A stretch of 64,000 nucleotides of DNA from Branchiostoma belcheri (lineage: Eukaryota; Chordata; Leptocardii; Amphioxiformes; Branchiostomatidae). The stretch lies in NCBI RefSeq assembly GCF_001625305.1, contig NW_017803713.1:2819424-2883423 (forward strand). Reading direction: 5' to 3'. Below are positions 1-11,885 of this stretch, piece after piece. Within the stretch, counting starts at the first letter, position 1. Every line of letters starts with the position of its first letter. A model generated the notes under the pieces. That model did not search any database. It was not told the origin of the DNA and saw nothing but the letters and a program-made list of their open reading frames with translations. A program made the position numbers and the translations under genes.

Positions 1-1120
1 TGGGTTTATAAAGTCCTGATTTGCTTCTTGCTGGAGAGGGAGTTGAGCTGTCAGTCTAGTGTTTCAAGGGTGCCACACTTCTAGCATGTTTAAAAACTAC
101 TACTTATGAACTTCCCTTCGGCGTAACACACCAGCTTTGCAGGAACATGGCACGGCAGCAGCTGGCTATGTTACACCGAAGGACTTGTTACACCTAACCC
201 TTGAACATCTAATTCTAAACATTCTTTAAAGCTATCTAATGATAATGCCCCTACTGTACTTGGTGACAGCGAGTTCCACTCTGCAATAGATTGAATGAAA
301 GAATGAATTTTTGAACACGCAATGAACATGCAATAGCTCAAATCTTACCTACCTCAGTCCTTACGTCTGGCGCTGGTCCCTTTTAAAACAGTTTGCCAGG
401 CAGCACAGCTATTTACTACTGCTTGTTTTTACCAACTGAGTATGACAGTCGTGTGGTATGTGTAACTGGTGTATGCCATTAGTTTTATGTTATACTAGTT
501 CATTGAATTGACATTAGACTCTGTTCAACAGTTGCGGCATAGGGAGCACAACTTGCACAGAATTGTGCTGCGAGTGTGTTTGACAAAAACATTCAGATGT
601 TTTGCCATTTGAGATCCACAATCCCCGAGATCGGAATACATCCACGTATTGGGCGTAATCAGAAGGCCTATTTCAATGACAGTATAGGAATACATCCGAC
701 TCTCCTAGGAAGTTCCACCCACAAATATTTGTTTTCTATAGACAAATGAAGGCCTTGCTCCCAACAGTATATTTTACTGACCATAGCTCATGGTTTCTGT
801 TTTCCATTGCGTCGTTATGCTCCAAAATTCTTCCATATGATGTCTTGTGAGAATCAATAGATGATTGATGGACATTGCGTGGGACGTCCTCATTTTTCAA
901 CCGAGCGACGTTCCTGGTGAAGAATATGACAATGTAGCTGTTTACACATCAACATGGTGGTGGCGTGCACAGAGGAACACGGACACTGCACACTGAACTA
1001 CCGGAGCCATACTCCGGGTGTCGTACAAATATCATTACAGCAAAACCTGCCTTCTACTTGTCTTACCATCAACACAATAGGGTACATAACAGTTGCCATG
1101 TTGCCAATGGTAGTATCTCG

Positions 1121-1320
1121 CCTCTACCAGGCTTCGGGAATCGGCTGGAAAGAGTAGAAATTGGTCAAATAGATAATATGCAAGGGGCGTTGGTCCGCTA
1201 AAGAGTACAGTTTCAGGAGCGACAAACTGTACTTTCTAGCGGACCAACTTCCTTGGCATGTTCTCAGTCTATTTTGCCAATTTCTACTCTTTGAAGCCGC
1301 TTCTCGAGGCCTGGCAGAGG
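1121..1320. repeat. long fold-back (inverted repeat) element
   Basis: The left arm (about 1121-1213) and right arm (about 1223-1320) are reverse complements over about 93-98 bases with a handful of mismatches and small gaps, leaving a loop of only about ten bases. Matching blocks include CCTCTACCAGGC on the left against GCCTGGCAGAGG on the right, AAAGAGTAGAAATTGG against its complement, and TTGGTCCGCTA next to the loop. This is the structure of a fold-back MITE or a recent inverted duplication. No protein is encoded. I see no clear target-site duplication. A transcript across it would form a long, nearly perfect hairpin. Confidence 0.85.
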
Positions 1321-1906
1321 CTAGACAGTGTCTTGTACCTCGTGGTTGAAGTTAGTGTGAATACATTGTAGGGTTATTCATTGATTCCAATAACATACAT
1401 GTATAGTCAACATGGCTGCGAGTCAGAGGCCGGATGTTCCCCGACATGCAAAAGTCATCTCAACAATGAACACTGCAACAGTTTGAACTGAAGTCGTGAG
1501 TTATATCGTAATCACAGTTCTTGAAAAAAGGAAACGAATTCACCAGACTGGACATCACGAGTCATTCTGTAAACGATGAAGTAAGAGGATGTTGGTCATG
1601 GGTTTACAACAAAATACCTCACGTTTATGTATTCATGTTACTTATTCTGATGCCATGCATTCTAGACTCCTAACTAGCAAAAGCTAAGCCTGGTAAATAA
1701 TAAACATAATAAGTTCGTGAGTTCGCAGTAGCCATAGGTTTCAGCATGGACCTCCATGGTTTCAGCCATTGGACATCGCAGCGCACTCTTAGTCTTACCC
1801 TTACATGTGTCACGAGAAATATCGACGCATAATTTCGGCAAATGTAGGACTATGGACTATAAGTTCGATGGGTCTTTTCGACAATCTCTTGTTTTGTTTC
1901 ACCCCA

Positions 1907-1960
1907 GTTGGCCAATTTCAACTGTTCTTTCAGTCCTCAAAGGGGCCTGGAGGAAGCTAG
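1907..1960. repeat. possible diverged copy of the 1.2-kb fold-back arm
   Basis: The order of words here (TTGGCCAATTTCAACT, then GGGGCCTGGAGGAAGCTAG) parallels the right arm of the fold-back at 1271-1323 (TTTGCCAATTTCTACT, then GAGGCCTGGCAGAGGCTAG). Identity is only moderate by eye, so the relationship is tentative. Confidence 0.3.
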
Positions 1961-4900
1961 GATTGCCTGGCTTTAACCAGGATTTAGTTAATAATTTAAG
2001 GTACAATGTAACTTCAGCAATTGGTTATCAAGAGTTGGACGACAATATTGAATAAATTGCAACATTTATTATCCCCATCCTGACAAATTTGTCACGAAGA
2101 CTTGAGAAGAAACACTTTGGAAAATTCAGCTGTGCCAGATGACGGTATGACTCGCATATCCCTAAAATATGACTGAGTTTGAGTCACATTGAAGCCATTT
2201 CGTTCCACGATAGGCATTTTCCTTTCTAATCGTAAGGAAAAAGTCGCGTTTCTGTCTGGCGACAATGTGCAAGTCTGGCTTTGTTTCGCTGTGATGTTTG
2301 CTTCTTCACGTTATACTTCAATTCACAAGCTGACCTGCTCTGCTCCTTCCGCCATTATATATGATCTCCACTCCTAATAAGAATTAGAAAAAAACGGAAC
2401 TTACATATCTGAGTGACAGTTTGTCCTACCAACCATACTTCTGATCTTTGCTGTTGCTGAATATTGTCCACATCATAGTGAATCACAGCCATTAGTATGG
2501 CGACCATTTTTGACCATCTTTGCGAACAAAAACATTTCTTTCTAGATTAGAAATAGTCTTTTAATCATTTTAATAAGGTGATGCTGCTTTTTACCATTCC
2601 GGCTTAATCCCAGTGTTTCAGTTTTAACAAATTCCGAGAGTCCACTGTTGGACCAGGCCCGTCTGTCACATTGGGCCCTGCAGGCAACAACCGCCAGGAA
2701 TCAATGACCAAAATATCTGGTGGGCCAAAATATCTACAATCCGAGGACAGACCAGTGGTACGTTAGTACAGAGTATATGTCTACAAAATATCTGTAATAT
2801 TTCCCCCGGAATTCGCTTGGCAATGGTTAAACAGTCCGTGTGCAACAAACTTCTCAGTTTCAGACAAGCTTAAAGTTCTTCGTGAATGATCTGCCTCTTA
2901 TCCAGCTTTCTCCACATTGGTCACTAAACGTGAAGAACATTACATGTTTCTGCGAAGGTTATTTGTAAGCTGTGTAGCGATATGTTCCCACCTGACGGTG
3001 CACACGCTGATACGGAAAGTAAAATCTATTTTGCTCCAAAGTCTGTACATTATGTATTTGCCATTATGAGCACGAAGTGTCCCTAATGCCAGCCGGTACA
3101 GACTAGGATATTTCCCCAATGAACTAAATTATTGTTCTCTCTAGTAGTAAGGCGTTACCTTCTTACTGCCTGGTCAAGCAGTGTCTCTGAGGAAAAATGC
3201 TTTTGCTCAAAACAGACATGTTTGATTTCGCGCACAGTGCACACAATGACACACATAACTTTATATACACTCTTGGAAATAAACGAACAAAAGTGCCGGT
3301 TGGTACGATTGATGAAGACAAATTTTAGCCTTCTGCTAGACGTTGCATTCAGTCTAATAAAACTTGGTTTTTATTTTCAGTATAAACTAAGTTTGTAAAC
3401 TTGACATCAACCTGTTAATGTGTTCAAGGATTAGTCCATTAGAGCCTGATATGATGCCATTTTATGGATAAAGTAGATTGACACGACTGTTGGGTTGGTA
3501 GAAGGAGTGTTTCCATTATGATTGTATTTGTATTTATATCTTATTGTTTGTGCAACTTGGCTGGTGTCAAATTGGATGTTTCTGTTAAGAATGATCATTG
3601 AACCTTTTTAAAATCAATTCTTTATAAGTCGCACATTACATGAATATGTTATTATAATTAAAAAGAAATCAAAAATTCCATTGTTGTCTTCTCTGTGCAT
3701 GGACAGAACGTGGGGTTCTCGTCGGAACTTGTGCAGAAGAGAACACGGTATGACGCGTGGAGACAGTTGAAAATTGTGATAACTACTGAAGATTGATGTA
3801 GCTTGACACTTATTACGTGTATTTGCTCACCTACTGTGAAAGACAAGACTATAAAAAGACAGAGATCTTTTCCAAAATCGTGTCGTATATATCCAGACAC
3901 TACATGTCAAAATCCATGTGTCGGAGTCCATGTCCGGGTCCAGGAACTGAAACTATCAGACAGTTTATAAGACAGTGGAAACACACGATCACTGCATCTG
4001 GCTACTGCAGTGTCTTAAAAAAGACTGAAATAAAAATGATTATAGCTTGACATCCTCCCATTCTGATAGTTAACTAGTTCCTGCAGTCGGAGGTTGTGGT
4101 ACATCTGTAGGCATGAAACTATTTCATCGTCAACGTTATGTACAATTATTATTACCTTCCAGCCTCACGAACAAACTTTAATGCACTTTAATGAGTTATT
4201 TGGGCGGTCAACCTTTATAAATCATGGAAATCCACGACTTTATATCTTCTGTACCGAAGTTCAATTCAACTCAAGCCCAAGAAAAGTGTAAAAGTTAAGT
4301 CTTTACAAACCGGTGAACTAAAAAAAAAAAAAAACACAAGGAATTAGGGAAACTATGTTGCTTTTATGATATAAGTATCATTTGCAAGCCCGATGAATGC
4401 CTTATTTGTTTTGTAAACTTCAAGTTACACGAGACAAGCATTTGGCTCATCAAACGTAGATTCATTGTCATGATTTAAAAAGCGTTTACATGATTGTACA
4501 GAGCCGCTTGAATAGTTGCGGCACAAATAGTTGTATTGTGAGCACAACTTTTGCAGGTCTATCTGTATGAAGCTTTGTGGAACATTATTCTTCAAAATAC
4601 TAGGTAATAAAAGACACAAAACACCCTAATCTCGTTTATGGTATATTAGTGATTACACCTTGGTGTATTTTCGCTTTAGTTTTTTTAGTAGTAGTCGAAA
4701 AGGAACTGTGGTAATCTATTTTGGTCCATACGGATATATTGACTTGGTACAACGCTGTTGCAGACTGATGTATGGTGATGATGTCGTCTGGCTCTGGCTG
4801 TACAACACCCTGTGGTGTATGTCATTTGTATTTGTATAACGTATGAACAAGCTGTCAGCGTAAGAACTTGTCTGGTATGTACAATTGGTCAGACAGTGGA

Positions 4901-5499
4901 CCAGACGTATGTTCAAACCAATATCTCTGATCGTGATTGTATTTTTGTACTTTTGTTTGTCAAGCACTGCCAACAGTAGCGATGCCTCGAGCTATTGCTA
5001 ATTTTGACGTCACTACTAAAACAAAACATAAAGTAGTAAGATCTTGGAAGAGATCAGAGGCAACCAATTGCTTGCTGCGTCTCAAATGATATCCGTCCTT
5101 CTGTGATTCTGACCTTGTGGTCTTGTATTGGCTGCTGTGAACCATTGGTTGGCTCCTGCCGGTTGCTATCATGCTTCTCTGATGCCTGTATTACTTCATG
5201 GCCTAGTCATATGCGCTGTGGCTTCTGTTATTCTTGGCATATCATCTACACGGTCGATCCTGTGCGTTACCTTTATTGTAGTTACAATTCCTTTCAAATT
5301 TCCATCACATCTTTGTCATTTTCTATCACCAGTTTTAATTGCGAATATCATTTGTATATTTATATTCTTTGCATAGTTTTCGAATATACTTGCAGCCCGC
5401 TGGAGCATAAAGGTACAATAAGATTTTTATTCATTCATATATGCTTGTGTAAAATGTCGTTCTCCCTCTGACGTTAGGACTGTTACTGTGGGCACCGTG

Positions 5500-8400
5500 C
5501 CAGACGTTAGATGTCTTTCTTCGTTTTTGCAGCATACATTTCAGAAATGTTGAGGTCCTCGTGTGACCAGGGCCAGTGAGATGCCGTTTTCAGGCGGGCG
5601 GCGTGGGTCGGAGAACCGGCGGAAGACCGGATTTCCCCTGCCCTTCTCTGAAACGTTTGACCACAAAAAAGGTGTGGGGTAAAGAGGGAAAAGGAGCTCG
5701 ATTGTGTCCGGTATGCGCTTGCGGCTGCTCTTGACATACCACCGCAGCTGCGTCGTCAGGAGGAAGGGACGCCTTATTAGCCTCCACACCAGGCTCCCCG
5801 TGCAGCTATGTTATATCGGTGCTTTCTGGCTGCTGATGAAGTACTGTTTACTGATTTCTCTGTGCTTTGATGGTTCCCATCTACATTTGCAATTAAAATA
5901 TGATAGCAAACAGTGAATGCATGTAGGACAGGAAATAATATCGAATGTGTCGTTAAATATTAGAAGTTGCCATGCGTTGTATCTATACAATTGTTGTGCA
6001 ATAAAGTTACCATCAAAGTTAAAGCCAAAGGGCCTGCTACGTAGAGCTGCTGAAGAGAGGACATTGGCTTCCGGCCATCTCCCGCTTCTCGAGGGGGACA
6101 GCTGGCGGCGCCAGGCGTGGGCAGTCCGGGTCCAGACGGAAAGGGCGCGGCTCGGGAGATCGGGTGGTGCGGAGGACGCCGACCCGGTAAGCTAGCTGAC
6201 AATGGACAAACAATAGCATCCAAGAAGATGCTGGCATTTAACGTAACGTTCCTGACTGTACCATTTTAAAACAGTTGCGGGTCAGAAAAACGGTGCAGCG
6301 AGCTAACGTTGCGATTTTCCATCCAGACATATGCTTCGAGATCGGACAAAGTGAACGATCCACACGACGTGTAGATGCAGCGTCAATAATAATTACCATC
6401 CTCACTGACAACCACGAGAATATTCTGCCTTTTCATTCTTTACTTCAGACACATCGTAAGGTAAGTTATCACATTTATGACACAAAGGGTGCATGGAATG
6501 GTCATTTACCAATGACGGTGTGTGAAATCACCGTTATAAAGGCTACTCCGGACGGTTGGGTCGGGTCACTGACTACATCATCGGGGGGTAACAAACTTGT
6601 ATTGGAAACTGTGCGGCGATGAAGGTGCAGAGTCGCAGACGTCATGTCTGTCACTGCATCATTGACCAGACAACTGCAGATCGATACCACATCTGCCCAT
6701 CAGAATGCACGACGTGCTCCCGACCAGACGCTTCCGACGTGTCTCCGCACAGAAGATGCAGATTAACAGTTAAGTATTCTACAAAACTGTTCACACATCT
6801 ACGATTCCTTATCATACCCAAAGATACCGGTAACCTCTCTAGGTATTCGTAATAAAATTTTTATTTGATTTTTTTTTCATTTTTGTCTTGGACTTCAGCT
6901 TGGAATATTCTAGACGGCTCAAATATTCAGTGTTCCCCGCACGTTCCTCTATAATCAAGATAAGAAGATTGCATTGTCTGTACGCCGTAATGTCATAAGT
7001 GTCGTTATTTTTTTTCATGTACATGTTCAGTACTTGTTCATTTTTTTTGTATCAGTGGGACAGAAATAAAATTTGTATCAAATGCTTGATAACGATAGCT
7101 ACGATCAATACCAGAGAGAATGCTCAATGTCCAGGAAAATAAAGCTTTACTCCTTTTGGAAAAAATATCAAGTGCTCCATAACATATTTTCTAACGTAAA
7201 GTATAGTGACAGGGGATCCTGTTGAATAAATCTCGATGATTTTGCTTATGAATAGATACAAGGTTTCATATTGTAGAGTACCCAGGTGAGACCGTTAAGC
7301 CTGAGGCGCTGGTTTGACAAGTTTTGTAGTCAGGAGGCTGCTTGTTGAATATCATAACGTACGTGGACATCAAGGTTTTGCCCTCGTCTTGATTTCCAAT
7401 CAAAAGTCAATAACAAAGGGCAGGTACATAGATATCTATATACAGCGTTTATCACCAACTTCCGGTTGATATGTCTGACAGTAGGCTGAATAATAAGTTT
7501 CTCTTCTCTGCTCTGAAAGATTGCCAGCCTTTTGGATTGGTTTTAATCTCTGTGCCATCAGAGAGGATTTATAATCCAAGGTTTGAATTACTTTCTGCAA
7601 CAAAAGAAGAAGAAGAATGACCAGTTCAGGGAAAGTCGTCAATTATTCGATATTTTCCAGATGTGCCTGAAAGACATTTTATCTGCACCTGTTTGTCTCC
7701 CCGGATATACCGGTATTACGGAGAGTGAAGGGGTACGGAAGGTGTGTTGGACTTTGTCAAGCTCGTCATGCTACATAATTGGACCAAGGAGGTAAGTCAT
7801 TGATTGGACACGGACAAGTTGGGTTTTCAAGTGTTGGTTTGATGAATATGTTGTTTATGTTTTCTCTGTTATTCACGACCGAACCCCACCTTCTATGTGA
7901 CATGATGTTATTTTCTTCCAGACACTTATTGACTAATAACATCAACTTTCTTCGTCCTGTTTCAATAGGAAATAGGAGGACCATCAATGCTGACATTACC
8001 TGTGGAGCTACGTAACTACGGGCTTGTAGCAGTAGAAAATGTTATCAAAACGTAGAAAAGGGAACAGGTAAGTTATCGACATGCGGTTATCCACGCATAA
8101 TTAAAACAGCGTCGAGTTCTGGAAGCTAAAACAGCGTTTAGCGAGAGGTATCTCTATTGTTGGTTATCTGTCAGTATGGTAAAAACTGCTGTTCCATGAT
8201 ACAGTTACAGTACATCTGTGGGATATTTTCAGCAGGAAGTGAGGTTTATAACTTCTTTCATTGCACACTGCGGTGCGCCTGCCGGGCATCCCCTTGCCAC
8301 AATACAGGTTGACCTGGCGCATTGTTAAATTGACTGAGAGTGTTGCACAACACCAATGCCCTCGCACAATTTCCAGGTGGCAGTTTGGCCGGCTGCCAAG

Positions 8401-8500
8401 TACCGTTAAATTTTCAGACGACAGTCGCACCGGCATTCAGACCTGACGTACAGAGCACTCAGGTGAGAGAAGCATGATTATAGCAATGCCTGCGCTTTAT
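5500..8500. other. GC/CpG-rich patch followed by isolated splice-donor-like sites
   Basis: From about 5575 to 6190 the sequence is richer in G+C and CpG than its neighbours. Downstream are several close matches to the 5' splice consensus: GGTAAGCT near 6186, AAGGTAAGTT near 6459, GAGGTAAGTC near 7790 and CAGGTAAGTT near 8067. I could not chain open exons between them and recognise no protein. It could be a promoter plus exons of a noncoding transcript, or chance. Confidence 0.25.
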
Positions 8501-10743
8501 AGACGGACCTGTATGTCGAAGACAGTAACACACGACCTTGAGGAAGCGTTCGATTCAGTTCGTCACTACAGCTAGTGGCGGTTGAAGGCATAGTTTACGT
8601 GTAATCGCATTTGGTATAGCCAGCTTCTCCCTGATATTATAGTCTAGGCTGCCATATCCGCCATATTGGCTTTGTTCCTTCCTACATACTGCTGGCGGCG
8701 TGAACGTTGTGGCAAACTGCGCAGCGTTCCTCCTATACATGGTGAGACACAAGTGACGGCAACGTGTTGGAGACATTACCATGTGGATTATTTTTTAAGT
8801 AAAACACACACACCCCTCCCAATCAAGACAATTGAGGTGCTGCATGAGCTAATGTGACCTCTCGCACGTGAAGTATTGGTCTTCTCGTTATCTCGAATCC
8901 AGTTCTGTTGTACTACTCTCGAATCCGAAGGCTGACAATAGCATTCGGGTTCTCCCATTCAGCGTGATTTTGCCGAATGGATTTTAGTGGTGAATGGTTT
9001 TCAGATTCATTGCAAATGAACCTGTTATGATTTTATCTCTTGGTAATGTTTGCTGTTGACTTTTAACCCGTGAGAGTACCTTTGTAAGTGTTCGACTATG
9101 AATGTGGTGGAGCAAATATTAAAACTCAGGTTTCCCCAAGTCTAGAGTTCACGACGTCTTATACTAACATGTGGTATTGACAATGTGTGTGGTGTGTGTA
9201 CATACATAATGGTATATGATGGCTATTACATCACTTGATCATGAAGTATTTCCATTTTCGGATTGGAAGGTATCCGTAGTGTTAATACATAACAAACAAA
9301 GTTTGATAATTTATGTATTTCCACGCAATAATCTGGCTGGCATCTTAACAAAACTTTAGATTTTGTACCATATAAGCAAGCTGATATCTACAGGTTACAA
9401 ATTTACCATTTTGAAAATCTTGGTGGACGATTTATTTGTTGTTTTTCTACAAATACATAACGGATGCGTAGTCGACTGCTCAAAAATGTCTTTATGAAGT
9501 ACCGATGTAAGCATACTACGTCTTTGGCATGCTTTTTATTCGTGTCGTATCTAGTAAACAAGCACGTGTCTCAAATTAAAAAAAAATCCCACTATAAGTA
9601 TGTACAACGAAGGGTGTACAATAGCAATCCAAGTCTCAATTGTCACCGATTTATGATGAATAATTTCTTAATATTGCGATGATTATAATCGGTGCTGACG
9701 TAAAATCAGTACCGATGGCAAATCTCTTCAGCATGCTAGCAACATTGCCCCAATGTGCTATATCATGCAAAATGCTTTACTACATGTATATAGAGACTTT
9801 CCAATACTGTGATGAAGTTATCATTGCTCTGTTGCGATCGCTACCATTTGACTGTCTTTGATGCGATAGCTATCATCGACCTTTCTGTGTGTTATTTCAT
9901 GTTTTTCGTAAACTTTACCAGTTTAAGTTAAATAACATGCACAACCAACCGTTGAATAAGTGATAACTTTTCCTTTGTCGGACCCCTACGCTACTATGGT
10001 GTGCCTCTAGTCTGGTCAGTATGTTCAGGTAATCATGCCATTGTGACAGTTTTATTTTGCGTAACTTCGATCGTTCAACTCAATCCAACAGACAGAATGT
10101 AGTGTAGTATCGTTCGGTCGTTTTTCAATCCTGGAGACGACCCTAATTTGTATAAATATAAACAAAATTGTTTAAACTAGCGACGAATACCCTGGACAAG
10201 TATACGGCTGGTGTGAAGCAATGGTCGTATTAAACTGTAACGCTTAGTAGACGTGTAGATTTGTCTCAGAGTGTCACAGAAAATGGAGTTGTGCGAGCTG
10301 TTATACCATGGTATTCATGATTCTATAGTTTTAGCAGCTTCTGTGCACATCGGAAAGTCATATTTGAGTAAGCTATAATTTCTATATTCCCTGCCCCGAG
10401 AGTCTAGTAAACCACAGCCAAAGTTGCAGGATTTCAGACAAAGAAATTTCTACATCAATTAAGACAAGTAGTTTAACGTCATTCCAATGCGAAATTCAAA
10501 CCATTTAAGGATAAACGTATAATAAACACTTGAATAAAAGACAAGGCGTCTGGTACATTGTCGATTTATCTCTGAAAGAACGACGCCATGTGCCAGACAT
10601 ACCCGTGTAGTGAGGCGTGGTTCAGTTACAGATTTTGAAAAGTCCTCTTAGTTTGAGTAAGGATGGGGTAAAGCGTTCAGTTGACAAGAAAAGAAATTAC
10701 TTCATGTCTTCATGCACCACATAACGACAAATGTCGAGTGCAA
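8500..10743. other. gene-free sequence
   Basis: No coding, RNA or mobile-element signature recognised. A small 11-bp stem with a seven-base loop occurs at 9688-9716, too short to mean much. Confidence 0.5.
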
Positions 10744-11885
10744 CTTAGCCCCAAACTATGTCGGGGTTTCAAAATATCCATTTGAGTTTATTGTTGTATT
10801 GTCTAGGCTGGAAGGAAGAATAAACAATAGACGGTCTTTTTTTTTCTTTTTGCTCCTAGCAGACGAGATTGAGACCCAAACGATGTTTATCATCGACTTG
10901 TCCTAGTCACACACATACATATAAGACACACACGCGCGCACATACAAACACACACAAATATATTTATTACGTTTAAGACCCGTTTTCAAGTGATGACTTA
11001 ATATGGGCAAGACCTAAACTATTTTGGGAACATGATATAACCATTCACCCAACATGAACGTGACTAACTTAACGAAGAGTAGTTATAGGTGCGGTAATTG
11101 TGTGTCTCTTGTGTGCCAGACGGGTTTCTATACATTACAGACAGCGCAGACCTATACATTTTCGGTATTATCCCATGATTAGAGTAACCTACTACTTTGT
11201 AGGCTTTCTATTGTATCAACTGTAACACTGCACTGCCGGTTGTGGGTTTTACGAATGCCAAGGGACCCGATCTGACTCGTCACGAAACATCATTTAATAC
11301 AATAGCTAGGATAACTGTTGGTAGACACAATGTAGAATATCAATCTACTGTTGCGTGTGCTGTTGCTGGGAAGACAGCCAAATAAACCAACACCACTTCT
11401 ATCTACCCTTAGCGAAGCAAACCAGTGGACATCTTTCAAACTTACCATTGTCGAAGATTTAGATGAATACCTTTGCTGCACATAACGAGTTTCTGTAAAA
11501 TGTTTAAGCTAAACTTAAACATTGCGTTTTGCGGCAGCATTTGTGAAATGGTAAATTCAGTGTAACCCGAACATTTATCCAGTCCCAAAACTGTTACATT
11601 CTAGTAACGACGTCCATGAAAAAAACTGTGTTGAATGTTTTGTCGAAGGAATAACCACGACGTTCGAAGGCAGCATTTCAACCAGCTAGAAGACCAGTTA
11701 CGCCATATTTGCACTGTATGCCTCTAGGAAATGCCCTGACGGTAGCGGCAGGAGGGGAGCAAAATACAACGTCTAGACGCAGCTGTCATGTTTACAACGT
11801 TTACTTCTACAGCACTTGGCTCTCCTGTACCTACAACAGGTAAAATGTTGGGTCTATTGAAACCCCGACATAGTTTGGGGCTAAG
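10744..11885. mobile_element. non-autonomous DNA transposon with terminal inverted repeats
   Basis: The 29 bases at 10744-10772 are identical to the reverse complement of 11857-11885. They bracket 1,142 bases with no transposase-like frame inside (the longest frame, 63 codons on the minus strand, matches nothing I know). Each terminus is itself partly palindromic (CCCC...GGGG). If the element proper begins at the G after CTTA, it is flanked on both sides by TA, which would fit a Tc1/mariner-like target duplication; the palindromic end makes this uncertain. A CA-rich simple repeat lies inside at 10908-10958. The class assignment is inference; the inverted repeat is directly visible. Confidence 0.7.
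10908..10958. repeat. imperfect (CA)n microsatellite
   Basis: A run of CA dinucleotides interrupted by ATACAT and CGCGCG units, inside the terminal-inverted-repeat element. Confidence 0.8.

Larger units (their letters stand above)
1..5500. other. gene-free sequence, left flank
   Basis: I see no coding exon, RNA gene or recognisable transposon protein here. All open frames are short (99 codons or fewer), have no recognisable domain and lack coherent splice signals. CpG is not depleted, unlike in the transcribed units further right. The only structured element is the fold-back at 1121-1320, with a possible diverged relative at 1907-1960. A homopolymer A run lies at about 4320. Confidence 0.6.
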
